Positions 48,543-56,025 of a stretch of 64,000 nucleotides of DNA are shown in pieces; within the stretch, counting starts at the first letter, position 1, and every line of letters begins with the position of its first letter. The notes beneath the pieces were generated by a model. That model worked only from the letters and a program-made list of their open reading frames with translations, was not told where the DNA came from and did not search any database. Source of the stretch: Streptomyces tailanensis (lineage in GTDB: Bacteria > Actinomycetota > Actinomycetes > Streptomycetales > Streptomycetaceae); NCBI RefSeq assembly GCF_008386495.1, contig NZ_VTHJ01000017.1:84523-148522 (forward strand), read 5' to 3'. The translations under genes and the position numbers were made by a program.

Positions 48543-49786
48543 CCAGCACCAACCCGTCCGCGCCGTCCATCGACGGCGCGGCCCTGCTGGACGAGGTCGA
48601 AGCGTTCCACCGACGCTTCAACGTCTTCCCCACCGAAGCCGCCTACGTCGCCGTCGCCCTCTGGGACGCGCACGCACACCTCATGGACGCCTTTGACGGC
48701 ACCGCCCGACTGGCGTTCCTCTCCCCCGAGCCGGGCTCGGGGAAGTCGCGGGCGCTGGAGATCGTGGAGACGCTCACCCCGAACGCCGCGCTCACCGTCA
48801 ACGCCTCGGCCAACGCGCTGTTCCGGCTGGTCGAAGCCACTCCTGGCCTGCCGACTCTGCTGTTTGACGAGATCGACACCGTGTTCGGTCCCAAGGCCGG
48901 AGGCAACGAAGAGGTACGCGGGTTCCTGAACTCCGGGTATCGGCGCGGCGCAACCTCGCTGCGGTGCGTGGGTGATGGCTCCAACCAGAGCGCCGGTTTC
49001 TTTCCGTCGTTTTGCGCGGTGGCCATCGCCGGGCTCGGCTCCCTGCCAGACACGATCCTGACCCGCTCGGTCATCATCCGCATGCGCAAGCGCGCCCCCA
49101 ACGAGAAGGTGGAGCCCTACCGGCGCCGCGTCCACGAGAAGCAGGGCCATGCCCTGCGTGACCGGCTCGCTAAGTGGGCCGTCACTGTGCGGGATGCCGT
49201 GGCCGAAGCCTGGCCCGAGATGCCTGAGGGCGTCTCCGACCGGCCAGGCGACGTGTGGGAGCCGCTGCTCGCCGTCGCCGACGCAGCCGGCGGGCACTGG
49301 CCCGAGCGGGCCCGCGCCGCCTGCCTGGAACTCGTCAACGCCGGCCGGGACGACGACGAAGCCTCACTCGGCATCCGGCTGCTGACCGACCTACGCGACA
49401 AGGTGTTCCGCGGCGCCGACCGCATGCCCACCGCCGTCATCCTGGAAATCCTGCTCAAGCTGGACGACGCCCCATGGGCCGACGTAGACGACAAACCCGT
49501 CAACGCCCGGATCCTGTCCAAGTTGCTCGGGCAGTACGTCACCCCCGGCAACAAGCCGATCAAGCCGCGAGGCATTCGTACCCCCTCCGGGTTCCCCAAG
49601 GGCTACTACGCGGAAGACCTCACGGACGCCTGGACCCGGTATTGCCCTCCACCCCCCGGAGAATCCGCCACGTCCGCCACGTCCGCCACACCGCAGGTCA
49701 ACAGGGGTGAATCCGTGGCGGATACCGCCACGCCGATCCGCCACGCGGTCGCGGAAACCGCCACACAGCCCACCCTCACCGGCTGA
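48539..49786 (+). CDS. DUF3631 ATPase (replication helicase-like)
   Basis: 415 residues. Walker A PEPGSGKS (63-70), Walker B LLFDEID (107-113), sensor-like region with RSVIIRMRKRAPNE, then a DUF3631 C-terminal domain (LLTDLRDKVF..ADRMPTAVILEILLKLDD). DUF3631 proteins accompany prim-pol replicases in actinobacterial plasmids and AICEs and are thought to unwind or load at the origin. The last 40 codons are Thr/Ala/Ser-rich (SATSATSAT) because they run through a repeat array that probably has a DNA-level function. A stem-loop follows the stop. Confidence 0.85.
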   Translation: MTSTNPSAPSIDGAALLDEVEAFHRRFNVFPTEAAYVAVALWDAHAHLMDAFDGTARLAFLSPEPGSGKSRALEIVETLTPNAALTVNASANALFRLVEATPGLPTLLFDEIDTVFGPKAGGNEEVRGFLNSGYRRGATSLRCVGDGSNQSAGFFPSFCAVAIAGLGSLPDTILTRSVIIRMRKRAPNEKVEPYRRRVHEKQGHALRDRLAKWAVTVRDAVAEAWPEMPEGVSDRPGDVWEPLLAVADAAGGHWPERARAACLELVNAGRDDDEASLGIRLLTDLRDKVFRGADRMPTAVILEILLKLDDAPWADVDDKPVNARILSKLLGQYVTPGNKPIKPRGIRTPSGFPKGYYAEDLTDAWTRYCPPPPGESATSATSATPQVNRGESVADTATPIRHAVAETATQPTLTG

Positions 49787-49913
49787 CCGACCGAGCGCCC
49801 TCGGTGCCGCCGCACCCGCCGGGTGCGGCGGCACCTATCCGCCACAAAACCACTATCCGCCACACGATCAAGGCTCTGAACTGCGGTGTGGCGGCGTGGC
49901 GGACGTGGCGGAT
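49663..49913. repeat. TCCGCCAC iteron array, candidate replication origin or excision control site
   Basis: Three exact tandem 9-mers (49663-49689), then further copies at 49736-49744, 49837-49845 and 49855-49863, and inverted copies (GTGGCGGA) at 49715, 49896 and 49905. The array spans the 3' end of the DUF3631 gene and the spacer before xis. Spacing of 9 or 18 bp for several pairs is close to one or two helical turns. It surrounds the large hairpin at 49804-49834. Confidence 0.7.
49804..49834. terminator. 31-bp perfect hairpin after the replication genes
   Basis: Arms GTGCCGCCGCACCC / GGGTGCGGCGGCAC with a 3-nt centre, 17 bp after the stop of the DUF3631 gene. It may end the replication operon; inside the iteron array it could also be an origin structure. 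Confidence 0.7.
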
Positions 49914-49982
49914 CTGGCAGGGGGAGAGCGCCGCGCCCTCCCCCTGCTCCTGCATGCTCCGACTGCTCAAGGAGATATTGCT

Positions 49983-50192
49983 ATGTCTGCCGCTTCCCGT
50001 AGGCGCCGCTCCCCTGCTGATGAGTGGGTCCCGCTGAGCGAAGCTCTCGACGAAATCGGCATAACCCGCGCCACCTACTACCGCTGGCGGAACCGTGGCT
50101 ACGCGCCGGAAGTCCGGCGCCTGCCGAACGGTCATCTCCGCATGCGCCGAAGCGTCCTAGACGCCTTTCTGAACGACCTGGAGGTCGCGTGA
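49983..50192 (+). CDS. xis: Excisionase (MerR/HTH_17 type)
   Basis: 69 residues from ATG 49983 (AAGGAGAT, 7 nt). Small winged-helix protein: WVPLSEALDEIGITRATYYRWRNRG is a helix-turn-helix and HLRMRRSVLDAFL the wing. Such proteins bend DNA at attR/attL to allow excision by the integrase. The stop overlaps the GTG of int (GTGA), so the two are made together. Confidence 0.9.
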   Translation: MSAASRRRRSPADEWVPLSEALDEIGITRATYYRWRNRGYAPEVRRLPNGHLRMRRSVLDAFLNDLEVA

Positions 50193-51547
50193 CCCAGTGG
50201 AGCTACACCGTGCGGATCTGGGCAATCCGCAAGCGCCCGTACCGCAAGCCCTATCAGCTCCGCTGGCAAGTCGGCACCCGTCCGCACTCGGAGTCGTTCC
50301 TCACCTCTGGGCTCGCCGAGAGCAGGCGAGCACAGCTCGTCACGGCGACGCGCGAGGGCGAACCGTTCGACGTTGAGAGCGGTTTGCCCAAGTCGATGGT
50401 CCAGAAGGAGAAGGACATCCCCTGGTACCAGCACGCTCGGGACTACATCGAGATGAAGTGGGACCACTCGCCGGCGACCACCCGCAAGAACCTCGCTGAG
50501 GCCATGGCCACCGTGACCCCCATCATCGTCAAGGACACGCGAGGCATGGCGGATCACCGTCTCGTGCGGCGCGCGCTCTATAGCTGGGCCTTCAACGTCA
50601 AGCGGTGGGACGAAGAGCCCCCGTCGGACGTCGAGGAGGTGTTGGCATGGTTCGAACGGAAGTCGCTTCCCGTCTCGGCTCTCTCGGAGAAGATGCTGGT
50701 CCGCCGGGCGTTGAACGCCTGCACCAAACGGATGGACGGCAAGACTTCCGCAGGGTCAGTGATCGCCCGGAAGCGAGCGATCTTCCATCAGGCTCTCGGT
50801 TACGCAGTCGATGCCGAGATGCTGGCAGAGAACCCCATGCACGCACTCCAGTGGAAGGCACCCGAGAAGGTAGATGAGGAAGTCGACCCCGAGTGCGTAC
50901 CTGATCCGGAGTTGGCGGAACGACTCTTGGCCAGCGTGCGCGCGCAAGGTCCCCGCGGGCGCCACCTGGAAGCATTCTTCGGCTGCATCCTCTACTCAGC
51001 GGCGCGCCCCGGCGAAACGGTCGGCCTGCTGGAGTCAGACGTGTATCTGCCACGTCGCGGATGGGGCAGGATCATGCTCCGCGAGAGCCGTCCGCGAGCC
51101 GGCCGACCGTGGACCGACTCAGGTGAGGCTCACGACAAAAAGGGGCTCAAGCACCGGTCTCGCAAGGCCGTTCGACCGGTCCCCATCCCGCCCCGGCTGG
51201 TGGCGCTGCTCCGCTGGCACATCACCGTCCACGGAGTCGCGCCCGACGGCCGACTGTTCCGTACGGCTCGCGGCGGCATGGTGCAGGAGAGCGGCTACGG
51301 CGAGGTATGGGCGACCGCTCGGCAAGAGGTACTGACCCCGCAGGAGTGCGCGACGAAGCTTGCCAAGCGTCCATATGATCTTCGACACACGGCCGTGTCC
51401 ACTTGGCTCAGCGCTGGAGTGGAACCGCAGATCGTTGCCGCGCGCGCGGGGCACAGCGTGGCCGTCCTCTTCCGGGTGTACGCGAAGTTCCTCCGGGGCG
51501 GGGACGATGCCGCCAACGCGAAGATCTCCGCCCGTCTGGACGGCTGA
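50189..51547 (+). CDS. int: Tyrosine-recombinase integrase
   Basis: 452 residues from GTG 50189 (GGAGG, 5 nt). Tyrosine recombinase with catalytic Arg273 (ARPGE), Arg399 and His400 (YDLRHTA), His422 (GHSV) and Tyr431 (RVYAKFL); the usual first His of HxLRH is Asp397, as I recall for AICE integrases. The N-terminal region (about 75-165) is a SAM-like core-binding domain. It acts on the 56-bp repeat in tRNA-Tyr and lies 174 bp from attR. Older upstream starts overlap xis and are not used. Confidence 0.93.
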   Translation: MTQWSYTVRIWAIRKRPYRKPYQLRWQVGTRPHSESFLTSGLAESRRAQLVTATREGEPFDVESGLPKSMVQKEKDIPWYQHARDYIEMKWDHSPATTRKNLAEAMATVTPIIVKDTRGMADHRLVRRALYSWAFNVKRWDEEPPSDVEEVLAWFERKSLPVSALSEKMLVRRALNACTKRMDGKTSAGSVIARKRAIFHQALGYAVDAEMLAENPMHALQWKAPEKVDEEVDPECVPDPELAERLLASVRAQGPRGRHLEAFFGCILYSAARPGETVGLLESDVYLPRRGWGRIMLRESRPRAGRPWTDSGEAHDKKGLKHRSRKAVRPVPIPPRLVALLRWHITVHGVAPDGRLFRTARGGMVQESGYGEVWATARQEVLTPQECATKLAKRPYDLRHTAVSTWLSAGVEPQIVAARAGHSVAVLFRVYAKFLRGGDDAANAKISARLDG

Positions 51548-51676
51548 GGGCCCACCGCCCTCATAACCCCTGGTCGGGGCAGAAATCCCCGTCCACGCCC
51601 CGTCCAGAACTACTGGTAGAGAGCGGGAAAGAGCGAGGCACGGTGAGACAGTTCAGCCGACTCGCGCCCTCGACAC

Positions 51677-51718
51677 AGACGGCCCCTGCGCTGCGTTTTC
51701 GCAGCTCAGGGGCCGTCT
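51677..51718 (+). terminator. Element-borne terminator at the int / attR junction
   Basis: 12-bp arms AGACGGCCCCTG / CAGGGGCCGTCT with a nested CTGCG / CGCAG stem and TTTT loop, then TTTT. It ends 2 bp before the attR repeat. It terminates int in the plus direction and also stands where the tRNA-Tyr transcript would end on the minus strand. Confidence 0.85.
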
Positions 51719-51720
51719 TT

Positions 51721-51776
51721 TCCACGTGGCGGCGCCAGGATTCGAACCTGGGTAGGCTAAGCCGACGGATTTACAG
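51721..51776 (-). mobile_element. attR: element copy of the 56-bp repeat inside the intact tRNA-Tyr
   Basis: Exact match to 35124-35179. It supplies the 3' half of tRNA-Tyr from the anticodon loop on, so the gene is restored after integration. Confidence 0.95.
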
Positions 51777-51808
51777 TCCGCTCCCATTGGCCACTCGGGC
51801 ACACCGCC
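51727..51808 (-). tRNA. tRNA-Tyr (GTA anticodon)
   Basis: 82 nt, class II with a long variable arm: acceptor GGCGGTG / CGCCGCC, D-arm CCCGAGTGGCCAATGGG, anticodon GTA in GGACTGTAAATCC, variable arm CGGCTTAGCC-type, T-arm CCAGGTTCGAATCCTGG. CCA is not encoded. The 5' 32 nt are chromosomal, the rest is the element's copy. Confidence 0.95.
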
Positions 51809-52053
51809 TGGGATTTGCCGCCCTTCGAACCGCTTTTCGGCGGTGCTCCGTGGCGACGACGTAAACGATACCTGATGCTCGGGGGTGCTTCGCCACCTGA
51901 TTGATCAGTACTCGGAGGGGGCGGGGTGGCTAGGCTTGTCCGGATGCGACCCGGACCTGATGCCCGGCTCAACGGTCGTCTTCCACGCGCGCCGGCACGC
52001 ATCCGATGGTCCCGACACGCCCCCCGATACCCCGATACAAGGAGCCACAGGAC

Positions 52054-52542
52054 ATGGCCGACTCCAGTTTCGACATCGTCTCGAAGGTCGAGCGGCAGGA
52101 GGTCGACAACGCCCTCAACCAGGCCGCCAAGGAGATCTCCCAGCGCTACGACTTCAAGGGCGTCGGCGCCTCGATCTCGTGGTCCGGCGAGAAGATCCTG
52201 ATGGAGGCGAACTCCGAGGACCGTGTGAAGGCCATCCTCGACGTCTTCCAGTCCAAGCTGATCAAGCGCGGGATCTCCCTGAAGGCGCTGGACGCGGGTG
52301 AGCCCCAGCTGTCCGGTAAGGAGTACAAGATCTTCGCGTCGATCCAGGAGGGCATCTCCCAGGAGAACGCCAAGAAGGTGGCGAAGATCATTCGCGACGA
52401 GGGTCCGAAGGGCGTCAAGGCCCAGGTCCAAGGCGACGAGCTCCGCGTCAGCTCCAAGAGCCGCGACGACCTGCAGGCCGTGATCGCCCTCCTCAAGGGC
52501 CAGGACTTCGACTTCGCGGTGCAGTTCGTCAACTACCGGTAA
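52054..52542 (+). CDS. yajQ: YajQ-family nucleotide-binding protein (UPF0234)
   Basis: 162 residues from ATG 52054 (AAGGAG upstream). The two ferredoxin-like repeats are complete: MADSSFDIVSKVERQEVDNA with RYDFKG, and the C-terminal QDFDFAVQFVNYR. In other bacteria YajQ binds c-di-GMP or nucleic acid; in Streptomyces the role is not known. It is divergent from tRNA-Tyr. Confidence 0.95.
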   Translation: MADSSFDIVSKVERQEVDNALNQAAKEISQRYDFKGVGASISWSGEKILMEANSEDRVKAILDVFQSKLIKRGISLKALDAGEPQLSGKEYKIFASIQEGISQENAKKVAKIIRDEGPKGVKAQVQGDELRVSSKSRDDLQAVIALLKGQDFDFAVQFVNYR

Positions 52543-52550
52543 TCGCCGGG

Positions 52551-52594
52551 GAGAAGGGTGGGCCCCGGCTCCGGCCGAGGTGTCCGCCCTTCTC
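52551..52594. terminator. Bidirectional terminator between yajQ and the GlsB-like gene
   Basis: Arms GAGAAGGG / CCCTTCTC with a GC-rich inner part (GGCCCCGG / CCGGCC), starting 8 bp after the yajQ stop; the convergent gene ends at 52632. Confidence 0.7.
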
Positions 52595-52631
52595 GCCTGT
52601 CGGCTGCGGATTCAGGTGGTGATGTACGCGG

Positions 52632-52898
52632 TCAGTTGCGGGAGTGGCCGAACAGCAGGCGGTAGACGATCAGCAGGGCCAGGGAGCCGCCTATCGCGGC
52701 CGCCCAGGTCGCGCCGTCGTAGAAGTCCTTGGTTATCGGGTGGTCCAGCCAGCGGGCGGAGATCCAGCCGCCGATGAAGGCCCCCGTGACACCGATGAGA
52801 GTCGTGCCGATGAAGCCGCCCGGGTCCCGGCCCGGCAGCAGGAACTTGGCGATGGCGCCGGCCAACAGTCCCAGAACGATCCAACCGATGATGCTCAT
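52632..52898 (-). CDS. GlsB/YeaQ/YmgE-type membrane protein
   Basis: 88 residues from ATG 52898: MSIIGWIVLGLLAGAIAKFL, PGRDPGGFIGTTLIGVTGAF and a third hydrophobic segment (WAAAIGGSLALLIVYRLLF). The Gly-rich three-helix pattern is that of the transglycosylase-associated protein family, often stress-induced. The much longer open frame upstream on this strand is an artefact of the divergent permease gene. Confidence 0.92.
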   Translation of the reverse strand: MSIIGWIVLGLLAGAIAKFLLPGRDPGGFIGTTLIGVTGAFIGGWISARWLDHPITKDFYDGATWAAAIGGSLALLIVYRLLFGHSRN

Positions 52899-53021
52899 GC
52901 CGTGAACCTGCCCTTTCGTGCTGTATCTGTGCTGTGCCCTGCCTGTTGTCTCCATCACGTGTTGTCGTGGAGGACGCCTCGGCGATGTCTGTCGGTTGCG
53001 CTGGTCAGTAGGGTGCGGCCC

Positions 53022-54293
53022 ATGACACAACCCGTCTCGAACGTCCGGCTGCGGCGCACCCTCGGGGTCGGTGACGCTGTGGTCATCGGCCTCGGGTCGA
53101 TGGTCGGTGCAGGCATCTTCGCGGCGCTGGGCCCCGCGGCACGCGCCGCCGGGTCCGGGCTGCTGCTCGGGCTGGGGGTCGCCGCCGCCGTCGCGTACTG
53201 CAATGCCATGTCGTCGGCACGGCTGGCTGCCGTGTATCCCGCCTCGGGCGGCACGTATGTGTACGGGCGTGAGCGGCTGGGCGACTTCTGGGGGTATCTG
53301 GCCGGCTGGTCGTTCGTCGTCGGCAAGACGGCCTCGTGCGCCGCGATGGCACTCACCGTGGGGGCGTACGTCTGGCCGGGGCAGGCGCATGCCGTGGCGG
53401 TGGCCGCCGTGGTGGCGCTGACCGCCGTGAACTACGGCGGCGTACAGAAGTCGGCCTGGCTGACGCGGGTGATCGTCGCTGTCGTGTTGGCGGTCCTCGC
53501 TTCCGTGGTGGTCGCGTGTCTGGGGTCCGGTGAGTCCGATGCCGGGAGGCTGGACATCGGGGCGTCGGGTGGCGTGGGCGGAGTGTTGCAGGCGGCCGGG
53601 TTGTTGTTCTTCGCTTTCGCCGGGTACGCGCGGATCGCGACCTTGGGCGAGGAGGTGCGGGATCCGGCGCGCACCATCCCGCGCGCGATCCCGCTCGCGC
53701 TGGGCATCGCGTTGGTCGTGTACGCGGCTGTCGCTGTCGCCGTCCTTTCCGTGCTGGGCTCGGGTGGTCTGAGGCAGGCCTCGGCTCCGCTGGCCGAGGC
53801 GGTGCGGGCGGCCGGGGTGCCGGGTCTGGTGCCCGTGGTGCGGGTCGGCGCCGCCGTGGCGGCGCTCGGGTCGCTGCTGGCGCTCATCCTGGGTGTCTCG
53901 CGCACGACGCTCGCCATGGCCCGGGACCGGCATCTTCCCGGCGCTCTCGCCGCCGTGCACCCCCGTTTCCAGGTGCCGCACCGGGCGGAACTGGCTGTCG
54001 GTGCCGTGGTCGCCGTCCTGGCCGCCACGGTGGACGTCCGGGGCGCGATCGGTTTCTCCTCCTTCGGTGTGCTCGCGTACTACGCGGTCGCCAACGCGTC
54101 GGCCTGGACGCTGAGTTCGGCGGCTGTCTCGCGGGTCGTGCCGGTGGTCGGTCTCGTCGGGTGCGTGATGCTGGCGTTCGCGCTGCCCGGGGTGTCTGTG
54201 ACCGTGGGCGCGGGTGTATTGGGCGTGGGTGTGGCGGCGTACGGCGTGCGGCGGCGGTGGGCCGGGCGGGGGCCGAGGCGGGGCGGCGCCTGA
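53022..54293 (+). CDS. APC-family amino acid permease
   Basis: 423 residues from ATG 53022 (AGGGTG upstream). About eleven to twelve membrane helices; the APC signature VVIGLGSMVGAGIFAALGP is in the first helix and the SGGTYVYGRERLGDFWGYLAGW segment follows. A secondary transporter that probably takes up amino acids or amines; the substrate is not predictable. Divergent from the GlsB-like gene with a 123-bp spacer. Confidence 0.9.
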   Translation: MTQPVSNVRLRRTLGVGDAVVIGLGSMVGAGIFAALGPAARAAGSGLLLGLGVAAAVAYCNAMSSARLAAVYPASGGTYVYGRERLGDFWGYLAGWSFVVGKTASCAAMALTVGAYVWPGQAHAVAVAAVVALTAVNYGGVQKSAWLTRVIVAVVLAVLASVVVACLGSGESDAGRLDIGASGGVGGVLQAAGLLFFAFAGYARIATLGEEVRDPARTIPRAIPLALGIALVVYAAVAVAVLSVLGSGGLRQASAPLAEAVRAAGVPGLVPVVRVGAAVAALGSLLALILGVSRTTLAMARDRHLPGALAAVHPRFQVPHRAELAVGAVVAVLAATVDVRGAIGFSSFGVLAYYAVANASAWTLSSAAVSRVVPVVGLVGCVMLAFALPGVSVTVGAGVLGVGVAAYGVRRRWAGRGPRRGGA

Positions 54294-54303
54294 GGCCGCC
54301 CGC

Positions 54304-54477
54304 TCACGAGGCGTGCGCTACCGCCGGCCGTATGTGCAACTGCGGGCGCATGGTCACCGCTGTGCGGGGTGCGCGTACGGGGTTGGCCACGGGGGTCGGG
54401 CCCGAAGTCCTGGCCCGTGGGCCGGGGTTGTGTGGCTCCTCCGGTGCCCTGTTCTGCGACTGCTCGATCTCGGTCAT
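54304..54477 (-). CDS. Possible 57-residue protein
   Basis: Frame on the minus strand from ATG 54477: MTEIEQSQNRAPEEPHNPGP... ending HIRPAVAHAS. The composition is polar and Pro/Arg-rich. The plus-strand frame over the same bases (51 residues, MCNCGR...) has similar GC at third positions, so codon use does not decide. No strong ribosome-binding site is seen for either. Listed as a weak candidate only. Confidence 0.3.
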   Translation of the reverse strand: MTEIEQSQNRAPEEPHNPGPRARTSGPTPVANPVRAPRTAVTMRPQLHIRPAVAHAS

Positions 54478-54602
54478 GGATTCATGATGCAGGGCGGCGC
54501 TGACATTCGTGCGGCCTGTGGATAAGTGAGCGGGCGCTCAGGATCTGGGCGGGGGTGCGGCTCGGGCGAGGTGGCCGGCGCTCCACCCCCGGTGCGCCCG
54601 CT

Positions 54603-55001
54603 CTACCAGCGCTGCTGAGCGAACGGCTGGTTCGAGCGCACGATTTCGCGGCCCAGGGGCATCAGCGAGACCGGCACGAGCTTGAAGTTGGCGATGCCGA
54701 ACGGGATGCCGATGATCGTGACGCAGAGCACGAGGCCCGTGAAGATGTGGGTCAGCGCGAGCCACCAGCCCGCCAGGAGCAGCCAGAGGATGTTGCCCAA
54801 ACAGGAGGGCGCGCCCGCGTCACGGCGCTCGACCGCGGTGTACCCGAAGGGCCACAGGGCGTAGATGCCGATGCGGAAGGACGCGATGCCGAAAGGGATG
54901 CCGATGATCGTGATGCACAGGAGCAAGCCTGCGAACAGGTAGCCGAGGAAGAGCCAGAAGCCGCTGAGGATCAGCCAGATGATGTTCAGAATGGTCTTCA
55001 C
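54603..55001 (-). CDS. YccF-domain membrane protein
   Basis: 132 residues. Two tandem copies of the YccF (DUF307) unit, each with NIIWLILSGFW or NILWLLLAGWW followed by ITIIGIPFGIA. Predicted four membrane segments. Function unknown. The ATG overlaps the stop of the HtpX gene by 4 bp, so the two are co-translated. Confidence 0.93.
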   Translation of the reverse strand: MKTILNIIWLILSGFWLFLGYLFAGLLLCITIIGIPFGIASFRIGIYALWPFGYTAVERRDAGAPSCLGNILWLLLAGWWLALTHIFTGLVLCVTIIGIPFGIANFKLVPVSLMPLGREIVRSNQPFAQQRW

Positions 55002-55861
55002 TGGTGGCGACCTGCCATCTTCTCGAGTCGGGCGATGCGTTCCGCCATCGGCGGGTGTGTCGAGAACATTCTGGAGAATCCCCGGCCCGGCCGGAAGGGG
55101 TTCGCGATCATCATGTGGCTCGCGGTCTCGATGCGCGGCTCGGGGGGCAGGGGGAGCTGCTTGGTGCCTGTTTCCAGTTTGCGAAGGGCACTGGCGAGAG
55201 CGAGTGGTTCGCCGGTGAGTTGGGAGCCGGAGGCGTCCGCCTCGTACTCCCTGGAGCGGCTGATCGCGAGCTGGATGAGGGACGCGGCGAGCGGGCCGAG
55301 GATCATGATCAGCAGCATGCCGAGGAGGCCCGGGCCGTCGTCGTCATCGGAGCGGCCGATGGGGATCAGCCAGGCGAAGTTCACCAGAAACATGATCACG
55401 GAGGCGAGGGCTCCGGCGACCGACGAGATCAGGATGTCGCGGTTGTAGACATGGCTCAGCTCGTGGCCGATGACGCCGCGCAGCTCGCGCTCGTCGAGAA
55501 GACGGAGGATGCCGTCTGTGCAGCACACGGCCGCGTTGCGCGGGTTGCGGCCGGTCGCGAACGCGTTGGGGGCATCCGTCGGGGAGATGTACAGACGGGG
55601 CATGGGCTGGCGGGCCTGGGTGGAGAGCTCACGGACCATGCGGTACAGCGCCGGGGCCTCGAACTCGCTCACCGGGCGGGCGCGCATCGCGCGTAGAGCC
55701 AGCTTGTCGCTGTTCCAGTACGCGTACGCGTTCGTGCCGAGCGCCAGGAAGACCGCGACGACCAGACCCGTACGGCCGAAGAGGCTTCCTACGACGATGA
55801 TGAGTGCGGACAGTCCCCCGAGGAGTACGGCGGTCCTGAGCCCGTTGTGCCGGCGGTGCAC
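54998..55861 (-). CDS. htpX: HtpX-family M48 zinc metalloprotease
   Basis: 287 residues from GTG 55861 (GGAGGG, 7 nt). Integral membrane protease that degrades misfolded membrane proteins: two N-terminal helices (about 10-45), HELSH zinc motif (His133, Glu134, His137), a pair of helices (about 143-198) and the third ligand in SREYEADA (Glu205). In an operon with the YccF gene, downstream of nuoN on the same strand but separated by a terminator and promoter. Confidence 0.94.
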   Translation of the reverse strand: MHRRHNGLRTAVLLGGLSALIIVVGSLFGRTGLVVAVFLALGTNAYAYWNSDKLALRAMRARPVSEFEAPALYRMVRELSTQARQPMPRLYISPTDAPNAFATGRNPRNAAVCCTDGILRLLDERELRGVIGHELSHVYNRDILISSVAGALASVIMFLVNFAWLIPIGRSDDDDGPGLLGMLLIMILGPLAASLIQLAISRSREYEADASGSQLTGEPLALASALRKLETGTKQLPLPPEPRIETASHMMIANPFRPGRGFSRMFSTHPPMAERIARLEKMAGRHQ

Positions 55862-55922
55862 GGTACGCCCTCCAAGTCGTGCGGCAGGGGAACCCTTTGC
55901 TTGCTGTTGCTGTTGGCTCCAC

Positions 55923-55951
55923 TACTCAGTGGACCCTCCCGTACTGGTCAA
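55923..55951 (-). promoter_or_regulatory. Candidate htpX promoter
   Basis: On the minus strand TTGACC (55946-55951) and TGAGTA (55923-55928) with a 17-bp spacer, about 60 bp before the GTG start. Confidence 0.5.
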
Positions 55952-55987
55952 CGCCAGGCGGGGGGTACTAGTTCCCTTGTGCGCGCG

Positions 55988-56007
55988 GGACGGCCGGTGG
56001 GCCGTCC
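55988..56007 (-). terminator. Terminator of the nuo cluster
   Basis: 8-bp stem GGACGGCC / GGCCGTCC with a GGTG loop, 19 bp after the nuoN stop. Confidence 0.65.
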
Positions 56008-56025
56008 GGGTGACGGCGGGCCGCG

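Larger units (their letters stand above)
35124..51776. mobile_element. SLP1-type actinomycete integrative and conjugative element (AICE)
   Basis: Bounded by an exact 56-bp direct repeat, with the integrase and excisionase next to the right end, a prim-pol replicase plus DUF3631 ATPase, a TraB/FtsK translocase, Spd-like membrane proteins, an SSB and regulators at the left end. These are the three modules (integration/excision, replication, double-strand DNA transfer) that define AICEs. From memory the tRNA-Tyr site and the chromosomal neighbours (YajQ on the int side) match those of SLP1 in S. coelicolor. All element modules appear complete. Confidence 0.93.

Noticed and set aside
52632..53981. 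A 449-codon minus-strand frame containing the GlsB-like protein as its C-terminus
   Set aside because: Its N-terminal 360 codons are antisense to the APC permease; the 88-residue membrane protein with its own ATG is the real gene.
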